This document shows, in pieces, positions 9,501 through 15,649 of a stretch of DNA of 15,649 nt. The translations under genes were made by a program, and so were the position numbers. Within the stretch, counting starts at the first letter, position 1. Every line of letters begins with the position of its first letter. The notes under the pieces were generated by a model. It was not told the origin of the DNA, did not search any database, and saw nothing but the letters and a program-made list of their open reading frames with translations. This stretch comes from Funneliformis mosseae. Its lineage: Eukaryota; Glomeromycota; Glomeromycetes; Glomerales; Glomeraceae. Where the stretch lies: contig CAJVPP010002247.1 in NCBI GenBank assembly GCA_910592005.1, forward strand, positions 1 to 15,649, written 5' to 3'.

Positions 9501-9970
9501 CAGTATTATGCCTATCGTTACAAGAATAGGTAAGTTAACTGTATATGTGACGAAAAAGATTTTTTATTTTATCCTGATTTTTTTAATAATCTCTAATTAT
9601 ATAATTTTATTTTGACCGTGATTTAGATGGTGGAATAAGTAAATACAGCATTTTGACCTATTTTGCGATTTTGATGTTGTAATTTCATAACCGCGTCTAA
9701 TGCTTTGTTTTTCAATCTTCAGATATAATTATGCACTTTCTGCGGCATTGGATAGTGCAACGCAAATCGCTACGACGATTATCTTCTTTTGTTTTAGTGG
9801 AATTGTTCAGGTGGGATATTATTTAAAAACGAGTAAAAAAAAATAATAATCTTCTTTTGCATATATATTAATGATATAAATTTAATCTATAAAAGATACC
9901 GTTTCCAGAATGGTGGGGGAATAATCAAGCAAGTGAAGGTGAAAGATGCTTTGTTTCAGGTGAAATTTGA
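6516..9970 (+). CDS. OPT-family oligopeptide transporter, 17 exons, 728 aa
   Basis: OPT transporters carry tetra/pentapeptides or related ligands across membranes by proton symport. My exons are 6516-6623, 6697-6762, 6829-7003, 7097-7170, 7243-7360, 7431-7746, 7826-7906, 7979-8035, 8121-8365, 8440-8583, 8666-8833, 8905-9056, 9145-9222, 9300-9529, 9627-9638, 9723-9810 and 9896-9970; all phases join cleanly. A charged, probably cytosolic N-terminus (about 1-35) leads to DDPSLPCLTFRFW. OPT hallmarks follow: NPGPF (115-119), GYGMAGF, SPYSKVMNRLGSG (from 248), TPWW (284-287), KYPEVPNFWY, GYMLPGNPIANVYFK, IVWGLIGPAKTFG, RWWNKYNYALSAALD (from 671) and PEWWGN (708-713). About 16 hydrophobic segments and the normal family length indicate a complete protein. 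The start is the first ATG after the TATA-like box and gives a typical acidic N-terminus. Two introns need GC donors and one exon is only 12 nt. Substrate and membrane (plasma or internal) cannot be told. Confidence 0.93.
6667..6690 (+). repeat. (ATTT)6 microsatellite in intron 1 of the OPT gene
   Basis: Six perfect ATTT units sit just before the TTTAAG acceptor and extend the pyrimidine-rich tract of the intron. It is likely length-variable between strains. Confidence 0.7.
7747..7825 (+). other. GC-AG intron (intron 6 of the OPT gene)
   Basis: The upstream exon ends CCATG and the intron starts GCATGT, the usual GTATGT with C at +2. Joining TG to G at 7826 gives the family's conserved TPWW followed by VSVNYFVG. 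The nearby GT (7751-7752) would put the next exon out of frame. Confidence 0.8.
8036..8120 (+). other. GC-AG intron (intron 8 of the OPT gene)
   Basis: The exon ends GATGGAAAAAA and the intron starts GCAAGC. Joining to A at 8121 gives DKDGKKYDQLSIL, matching the D-x-G-K-x-Y layout of the family's large loop. Downstream GT dinucleotides either break the frame or follow an in-frame stop. Confidence 0.75.
9627..9638 (+). other. 12-nt micro-exon of the OPT gene
   Basis: ATGGTGGAATAA lies between an upstream TTTAG and a downstream GTAAAT. Spliced to AG (9528-9529) and A (9723) it encodes R-W-W-N-K, completing the OPT motif WWxKYNYxLSAALD. Skipping it leaves the frame intact but deletes WWNK, so the apparent 193-bp intron is better read as two introns of 97 and 84 bp. 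Confidence 0.85.
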
Positions 9971-10078
9971 TGATTAAAAAACAAATCTGAAAGAGGATGG
10001 TTAGTTTTGAGGAACCATTGTTCATATGTCTTAATTATATAATTTTAAATTCATTATTGTTTACGATTTTTAATATTT

Positions 10079-10088
10079 AATAAATAAA
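10079..10088 (+). terminator. Polyadenylation signal(s) of the OPT gene
   Basis: Two overlapping AATAAA hexamers begin 109 bases after the stop codon. This is the first canonical signal downstream and plausible for the mRNA 3' end. Confidence 0.4.
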
Positions 10089-10145
10089 ACATATCTATGA
10101 AACGAGTATTATATATAATAGTTACTGCCTGCTTTCATTTGATAG

Positions 10146-10167
10146 TTTTTTTTTTAAAAAAAAAAAA
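10146..10167. repeat. T10A12 tract palindrome
   Basis: A run of 10 T is directly followed by 12 A. It is one of four uninterrupted examples in the right part of the window. Confidence 0.7.
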
Positions 10168-10348
10168 TCAAAAGCATATATGCAATGTAAAGGCGTTATT
10201 AACATTAAATAAAAGAAGTTTGATTCTCACAAATTTTATTTTGAGATGGAACAAAGAGGAACGAAATACATAATAATGATTAACATTCCTAATAATCCGA
10301 TTTTGTGAAGTTTAGATTTGTAGTTGCGGTGTCATAGAAATCGAGAAA

Positions 10349-10436
10349 AAAAAATTATAAAAAAATAAATAAAGTAAAATAAAAAAAAATATCGAAAACA
10401 AAAAACAAAAAAAAAAAAAAAGAAAAAAAAATATTA
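10349..10436 (+). repeat. A-rich low-complexity stretch
   Basis: Long A runs are broken only by single T, C or G bases. It could be a decayed poly-A tail of a retroposon, but no tRNA-like or LINE-like body was recognised upstream of it, so it is left as low-complexity sequence. Confidence 0.6.
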
Positions 10437-10685
10437 AATTAAAAATCGATCGATAAGATCGATATTCAAATATTAATTATGTATTTTCGAATATTTTGAA
10501 TTAACAGGAAAAATGATTCCATGCACGAAAACATTATGTCAACTCATTCATATAATCAATCCCTTCATCTATTGTAAAGGTTTAAATATATAATTGGTTT
10601 CCGATTCCTGGAAGACTGCCATGAATTTTTTTCCCTAAAGAATAAACTTGGTAAAATCATGCTTCCTCCTTTGCTGCTGCAGCAC

Positions 10686-10710
10686 TTTTTTTTTTTTTAA
10701 AAAAAAAAAA
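10686..10710. repeat. T13A12 tract palindrome
   Basis: A run of 13 T is directly followed by 12 A, preceded by GCTGCTGCAGCA. Confidence 0.7.
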
Positions 10711-10944
10711 TTATTTTTAATTCTTAGCCGCAGTCACCACAGAAAATTTTTTAATGTATTGTCTATTTGGTAAGTTTATCGGTTATATTTTTCCATTTTG
10801 TTTATTTTCCTTTTTTCATTCATTCATTCCTTTTCCATTCCTGAATTTTTTTTTTTTTAACATTAAAAATGACTATCATCATCTTCTCTTATAATCTTAT
10901 TGCCCGATGTTAAATTCAGGTAGATGATGCATGATGTTAAATCC

Positions 10945-11184
10945 TTAAAAATGACAATTTTCGACGTTTAGTTTCAGAAAGGATGTAGATGCCTTTGTTT
11001 GGTCAAACGAAGGAATACAAGCAACAGAACCTGTTCTTCTCAATTTCTTGATATCATTGTTGACAAAATTAATTCTTTCAGATTTAGCAATCGAATGATT
11101 CATAAATATTTTCTCCTCGAGTATTTCGTAATTGGCTTTCCGTATTCTGACGGTAATTAGGGATGGGGGTTCAAAAAGAGCGAC
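10945..11184 (-). other. Unassigned minus-strand open frame
   Basis: The minus-strand frame is open from a TGA at 11185-11187 to a TAA at 10945-10947. Its first ATG is at 11101-11103, giving 52 residues that begin MNHSIAKSERINFVNND. The composition is varied and not AT-driven (GSVACIPSFDQTKAST). However, the 5' part of the frame overlaps the hAT-like element at 11158, so only the inner part can be a gene fragment. A competing short forward frame overlaps it. No homology is recognised. It could be a lone exon or a remnant cut by the insertion. Confidence 0.2.
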
Positions 11185-11638
11185 TCAGAGTCGGTTCTGT
11201 TCTGGAACCGATTCTTCAGCATATTTTTTAGTTCGAGTGATTAAGATAACCAATCAAAAAAATTTCTTTAATTGATCTAAATTTTGACTTGACACTCAAA
11301 TCTTAATTTACTTTATTGGAACCAAGGGAACCACACCTGTCCTTAATGGTAATTGCTTAGGGTAAAATTTGCTTTGCTGGATTCAATCGATAGACTCTTT
11401 TCAGGCGACTCTTAATTGAAATTTAACAATCATAAATTTTATTATAAAATTATTATGATATTGTCTGATGGAATATTTTTTCCAGAACTGAAGTTGAAAG
11501 AACCATTTGACTAAAATTTTAAAACTTTCATTTTATCGAATATTTATAAATTTTTGATCAGTCGCGACTCATTTGAAAATAGCGGAGTCGGATGCTTTTT
11601 TTTTACAAAGGTTGGTCAGCCCGTCACCAACATTACTA
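11158..11638. mobile_element. Candidate hAT-like non-autonomous element (MITE), about 480 bp
   Basis: The left end reads TAGGGATGGGGGTTC. The right end read inward is TAGTAATGTTGGTGACGGG; the first 13 bases agree at 9 positions. Subterminal parts are also inverted relatives: TTCAAAAAGAGCGACTCAGA at the left, TTCAAATGAGTCGCGACTGA at the right. Strong palindromes cluster near the ends: CGACTC-A-GAGTCG (11181-11193), CGGTTC/GAACCG (11192-11210) and AGTCGCGACT (11570-11579), with GGAGTCGGA following. There is no coding capacity inside. hAT ends often have a CAGxGATG or TAGGGATG form, but I see no 8-bp target duplication, so boundaries and family are tentative. Confidence 0.45.
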
Positions 11639-11820
11639 ATTCAGCAATAAAATAAAAAAAAAATTTCATTTTTATTTTACAATAAGCGATTTCTATGTTG
11701 TACAGTTACAAGTTATGTGTTTCACGTGACCGGTGGTTCCAATACAGGAAATTTTCTTTACGTTAATTAAAAAAATTTTGGTTTGGTATACATCAGTTAC
11801 ATCAGAGTCGTTAGTTTAAT

Positions 11821-11867
11821 TTGTAACGTGTCTAAAATAATCGATATATTATCGAATCTTGTTACAA
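11821..11867. repeat. Nested inverted repeat
   Basis: TTGTAAC (11821-11827) faces GTTACAA (11861-11867). Between them CGATA-TAT-TATCG (11842-11854) forms a second stem. Confidence 0.45.
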
Positions 11868-12012
11868 GGGGTTTGCATATTAAAATTTTTTTAAACATCG
11901 TTTCTATAAATTGTATCTTTTTATAGAAATGATTTTTTTTTTTTATTTATCAACATCGCAATGTAGATTTGTTAACAACAATTCGCTTTTGCATGAAGAT
12001 TTAATGCGAGCA

Positions 12013-12040
12013 TTTTTTTTTTAAAAAAAAAAAAAAAAAA
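12013..12040. repeat. T10A18 tract palindrome
   Basis: A run of 10 T is directly followed by 18 A. It lies 17 bases before the GGGAGGT arm at 12058. Confidence 0.7.
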
Positions 12041-12057
12041 TTTGAATTAAGTAAATA

Positions 12058-12120
12058 GGGAGGTAAGCGTTACGGATCATATGATTTACTAGGTAACTCG
12101 ATTTTAATAGCAAACCTCCC
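12058..12120. repeat. GGGAGGT / ACCTCCC inverted pair
   Basis: The two 7-bp arms (12058-12064 and 12114-12120) are perfect and GC-rich in an AT-rich setting, 49 bases apart. GTAAAT before the left arm and ATTTAC after the right arm extend the symmetry loosely. Confidence 0.4.
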
Positions 12121-12748
12121 AAATGATTCCAATATTTACTCGATTAAGTAATTTCTTTTATAGAAATGTTTATCTACATCCTTTTTATATCACTGGTAAC
12201 GAGTCAATGAAGAAGGTTCTGAACGTTTCGAGGAATTACTTTACATAATTGTCCGATTTTGCGTTGATGAATCAAAGCTGTTTTGAGTAAACCTTAGAAG
12301 CGATAACGACATTAGCAAGGAAGTAACACCTGATTTCTCGGTATCATCGATAATTTGGTTAGAGTATAAAATGATTGCAATAACAAGATTAAATTTACTT
12401 TAGTAAAACGGCAAATTATTCTCGAAATTCTGAAAAAAAGAAATCACCTATTAGAATTGCTATAAAATTGACATTTTCCAAAACTTCGTCTCCAAGGCAC
12501 TTCTTTATATGCAGTACATCATGATTGTGCACTATTTTTGCTGTTCTTATCGTTATTTATACAATTTTAAAAATAAAATATTACGTGAGAATATTTTACG
12601 TAATAATATTGTTGAGTCTCATCTCGGTATTCAGGGTGAAAATTTTTTCAATGCGCTATACGTATTAGACTTTTCCTTTTGCATTGGATATCATGAAATA
12701 TATCTGTATAGTGCCCTGTCGTACATCATCTGGCATGAATTAAAGATA

Positions 12749-12771
12749 TTTTTTTTTTTTAAAAAAAAAAA
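12749..12771. repeat. T12A11 tract palindrome
   Basis: A run of 12 T is directly followed by 11 A. It generates the FFFFKKK segment of the spurious frame at 12509-12817. Confidence 0.7.
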
Positions 12772-13233
12772 TAATGTACTGCGTATTTATTTCGATCGAA
12801 GGTCTCGTTACAATTAAAACTAAATCCATCCCCCCAATTGGTAACGATAACGATGAATACACCACATGTTAAAAAAATTCAAAACCCAAATTCGGGAGTA
12901 ACCTTGTTAATAAATTAAATCACTTAATGCAAAATACAAAGGTATAGTAAAGCAATACAGATAAACCCACCCTCGTTATTCCATGAAGTTACGAAGTTCG
13001 GGCTGGGCAACCAATGAACTGTATCAAATTTGCTAACAATCAACATCCTTAGTGCCCTATCAATTTAGAACATTTGAAAATTAGATTTCTCCAATGTGAC
13101 CATACGAGTAAAATTCACATGATCACCAAAGTATCACGGGATTAAATAATATTTAAGCTGATCGTACACATTTTTTGTTTACGTTAAAACTTGATCTCTC
13201 ATTCTTGCTTCACGTTTATTTCAAGCCGCAACA

Positions 13234-13966
13234 ATGTTTGAATTAATTAAACTTTTCTTGGGGAATTGTATAATGACCTTTATCGAATGTTTTCGTTTCT
13301 TCATTTGGAGTAACTATCAAATATTTTTAAATTCATCAAATCAACCATATCTATACTAAAGCACTTTAAATATTTTAGGACCATTTGTTCGAACTTTATT
13401 CGGGATGAAATTCTTAAGAGCAAAATGGTGCGTTTTATTATTTCAGAAATTCTTTATAAGTTGTTCTACTATTCAACACACAACATTTCTTTTTCCACGT
13501 TTTAAGGCTTGACGTAAACTACGATCATTATATTGATACGGATAATCAGCAAATTTATATGATAGGAATTTCTCGAGGTCTTGTAGAAATCGATGATGAC
13601 CTTATATTAGCTTTTGACCTTGGAGACAAGATAGTAGTTTTCAAAATATATGAAATTCCAAATTTATTACATATATTCTTCGATCAAGGAAACGCACAAT
13701 TTGTGATTAATCAAATGTATTATAAGGATTCTGATATTTTAGAGATTAATTTCGTTAATTTTATCCCACTTATTGTAAATTTCAAGAAAACCGAGGTGGA
13801 AGGTATTGAGATGGGAATGGATCACGTCGGAAAGCTTGTTTGTTTACACTTGTGTAATTTTAAGAAAAATGAATTTATGTCGAAGTCGTTATCAGAAGAA
13901 GAGAGAGATGAAAGATTAAATCGTTCGATAGAGATAATGAAAGATAGAGAGAAATCGCGAGCGTAA
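13234..13966 (+). CDS. Unrecognised protein, 3 exons, about 194 aa
   Basis: Proposed exons are 13234-13309, 13379-13427 and 13507-13966, with GT-AG introns of 69 and 79 bp. Donors are GTAACT and GTGCGT, acceptors TTTTAG and TTTAAG, and phases join cleanly. The ATG follows GCAACA. The N-terminus (about 3-25: LIKLFLGNCIMTFIECFRFF) is hydrophobic and could be a signal anchor or membrane segment. A basic link (RPFVRTLFGMKFLRAKW) comes next. Residues about 43-160 alternate hydrophobic and acidic stretches (GLVEIDDDLILAFDLGDKI, ILEINFVNFIPLIVNF), suggesting beta structure. The last 30 residues are a charged probable helix (SKSLSEEERDERLNRSIEIM). I recognise no family motif. The last exon is well supported by its length and composition; the first exon is the least certain. 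The +1 frame continues with a similar charged tail to 13994. Confidence 0.55.
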
Positions 13967-14066
13967 GGAAGAGGAAATGGAAATGAAACTTTAAAATGCA
14001 AGAGATTCAAGTTTATAAAGAAAATATCATACTTTAACATCAAATTTGCTTTTTCGAATTATATTA

Positions 14067-14072
14067 AATAAA
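14067..14072 (+). terminator. Possible polyadenylation signal of the second gene
   Basis: AATAAA begins 101 bases after the stop codon and is the first such hexamer downstream. Confidence 0.35.
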
Positions 14073-15026
14073 AAATATTTCAATACCGTTAAAGGATCCG
14101 AAATCTTAACTTTCACAAAAATGACAAAAAAGTGAATTCGGGTACACAATATAAAAATTAAAGCTTGTTATTTTTTTCTGTTATTTTATTTTTTTTAGAT
14201 TTACACTTTAAGATAAGTTGTATACAATTTTGTTAATTTTATTCTAAGGAAATGTCTTGTAAAGGTTTCATTATTAAATTACACAAAATTAAATAATAAA
14301 TTTTTTTTAAGATTAAAATTAAAATAGTAATAATTCATACATTAAAAAAAAAAAATGCTTTTTCTCTAAATTCTAAAATAAATTTATAAAAGTTTCTTTT
14401 AAAGTATTTTTATGAATAATTTTTAAAATTTATTATTAAATTTACATTGTATAATTATATAAATAAATGTTACAGAATAAAAAGTATATATATTAAGGTA
14501 AATATATTTAATAATGTTTTTTATCATGCTTATAAATTACAAAAATAAGGTAAATTAAAATATTTACAAGACTTTTAATATTTTTAAAATCTTTTTGTAT
14601 AAATATTAGTAATAATTAGTATTTTAAGGTATATTGTTTTGTAATAAATCTATATCTAATTAAATTCTTATACTCGAATTTCGTTTGTAAAAATAATTAT
14701 ATTATGATATTAGAAATGATTTTCGATATTTTAATAAAAACTCCACTCATTACTGTACAGTTAATTTAACATAAAAAAAAAAATTTTTTAAGTGGCGCAA
14801 ATTAGATTCGATGACGATTTATTTTAAAGTACGCATTATCTGTTATCGTTATATTGAAATTATTTAAATAACTTAAAAAAAAATTAAAATGTGACAAATA
14901 TGGGGATGGATGTTAGATTCTCAGGATATTAATTTACTAGGAACGATAAACGTTTTCTGATTTATGCAATAAATCCTTCCGAATCCAATGTGTTAGTTAT
15001 ACTTTAAAAAAAATTTTCGGTAAGCC

Positions 15027-15072
15027 CCTGATCAGGTTTTTTTTTTCTTTAAAAAAAAAAAAAAAAAAAAAA
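15027..15072. repeat. CCTGATCAGG palindrome followed by an interrupted T/A tract
   Basis: A 10-bp perfect palindrome (15027-15036) is followed directly by T10-C-T3 and then 22 A. This resembles the four uninterrupted T/A tracts further left. Confidence 0.6.
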
Positions 15073-15576
15073 GTAAATTTCCTAATAAGTAAAAATTAAC
15101 GAACGTCAAATGTCATCAAAATTATGTCGAAATGTGGATCGGGCAACCGCGGAATTTTAAGAAAAAATGTTTTGCTTTAAGATCGAAAGATAAAATCAAT
15201 AAAAAAAAAAAAAAAAAATTCGGTTAAAATAATATTTAGAGCTTTTATAAAATTTATAGGCTTTTTCACTGCGACGTGAAAATTCTCATTGATGACTCTG
15301 ACTCAAAAAGCACGAGATCATTATGCAATCGAGGTGGTTAATTTTTTTAATATTTGCTAAATTAAGTAATAATAGATATGGGATGGACTAAAAATATATT
15401 AACGGATCCTACATTTTTTTTTTTTTTCTTTTTCTCCTCGTACTTTTCATAACTAAAACAACATTTTCCAAACAACTTTCTAAACTAAAACTTTTCGAAC
15501 GAGCTTTTCCAACATTTTCGTGCTATGATAAGGTATTTGTTGTATTAGTAGTGGTTTTCCATTCTGGTTACGAGCT

Positions 15577-15601
15577 CAACAATATTCGCGAAATATTGTT
15601 G
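15577..15601. repeat. Near-perfect 25-bp palindrome
   Basis: CAACAATATT (15577-15586) faces AATATTGTTG (15592-15601) around CGCGA. The centre contains the perfect 8-mer TTCGCGAA (15585-15592). It may be a dimeric factor site or cruciform. No gene start is visible beside it within the window. Confidence 0.6.
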
Positions 15602-15649
15602 ACCTACAAGTTCGAATACCCGGGATGTTCATTTCTATAGACAAGTATT

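Larger units (their letters stand above)
9971..11157. other. Downstream region of the OPT gene and gene-poor spacer
   Basis: It starts with the 3' untranslated region (AATAAA at 10079-10084 and 10083-10088). It then holds T/A tract palindromes at 10146-10167 and 10686-10710, an A-rich stretch at about 10349-10436, a CATT/TTCC-rich stretch at about 10790-10860, and the open frame at 10945-11184. No recognisable gene was found. Confidence 0.55.
11639..13233. other. Gene-poor spacer upstream of the second gene
   Basis: It contains a TCACGTGA palindrome (11722-11729), a nested inverted repeat at 11821-11867, T/A tract palindromes at 12013-12040 and 12749-12771, and a GGGAGGT/ACCTCCC pair at 12058-12120. 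The last few hundred bases presumably include the promoter of the gene at 13234, but no clear TATA box was identified. The 102-codon frame at 12509-12817 runs through a T12A11 tract and is not considered a gene. Confidence 0.5.
13967..15649. other. AT-rich downstream spacer
   Basis: An AATAAA at 14067-14072 could serve the gene ending at 13966. The rest is AT-rich with long A and T runs, a CCTGATCAGG palindrome (15027-15036) and a broken T/A tract at 15037-15072. A pyrimidine-rich stretch spans about 15413-15500, and a strong near-palindrome lies at 15577-15601. No gene or RNA was recognised. Confidence 0.55.

Noticed and set aside
10185..10436. SINE-like retroposon ending in the A-rich stretch
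   Set aside because: No A-box or B-box promoter or tRNA-like head could be found upstream of the A-rich stretch.
12509..12817. 102-codon plus-strand open frame
   Set aside because: It runs straight through a T12A11 tract (FFFFKKK), has no recognisable motif and a biased F/Y/I/K composition. No splice context or family supports it.
13822..14043. 73-codon minus-strand open frame
   Set aside because: It is the antisense shadow of the charged C-terminus of the second gene, rich in S/L/F from complementing K/E/R codons.
15285..15312. GACTCTGACTC near 15294 as a second MITE end
   Set aside because: Only a short GACTC motif is shared with the element at 11158; no terminal repeat or further similarity was seen.
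15540..15640. tRNA-like T-loop (GTTCGAAT at 15610-15617)
   Set aside because: No matching acceptor, D-arm or anticodon stem can be folded around it; the neighbouring palindrome is not a tRNA arm layout.
1..15649. CRISPR array, bacterial operon or prophage
   Set aside because: The intron-rich genes and absence of regularly spaced identical repeats or ribosome-binding-site-led gene strings rule against a prokaryotic reading.

Overview
The window looks like nuclear DNA of a filamentous fungus. The reasons are very low G+C, many short (about 65-100 bp) introns, A/T-rich spacers with long homopolymers, and a multi-exon fungal-type oligopeptide transporter beside decayed DNA transposons. The style (AT-rich transposon graveyard, Tc1-like and pogo-like ends, scattered genes) suggests an arbuscular mycorrhizal fungus of the Rhizophagus kind, but this is an inference from gist and not a database match.

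Layout. Bases 1-74 are the intact outer end of a pogo/Tigger-like DNA transposon. From there to about 5475 runs an extremely AT-rich block with no intact gene. Inside it lies a decayed Tc1-type DD34E transposon (about 1167-2348), recognisable by its 30-bp terminal inverted repeats and by transposase fragments on the minus strand. The block also holds degenerate direct repeats, a degraded 9-bp tandem repeat and several hairpins. Base composition rises abruptly at about 5475.

From 5476 to 6515 is the upstream region of the main gene, with a TATA-like box and a cluster of palindromes. The main gene (6516-9970, plus strand) encodes a complete OPT-family proton-coupled oligopeptide transporter of 728 residues. 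I reconstruct 17 exons, including a 12-nt micro-exon, and 16 introns, two of which need GC-AG splice sites.

From 9971 to 13233 is a gene-poor spacer with poly-A/poly-T tracts, a probable hAT-like non-autonomous element (11158-11638) and a short unassigned open frame on the minus strand. A second gene, three exons at 13234-13966 on the plus strand, encodes a protein of about 194 residues that I do not recognise. The remainder to 15649 is AT-rich spacer with homopolymer tracts and a strong near-palindrome at 15577-15601.

The two genes are on the same strand about 3.3 kb apart and show no sign of working together. I found no convincing new multi-gene system. The most informative observations are the splicing architecture of the transporter gene and the two age classes of transposon.
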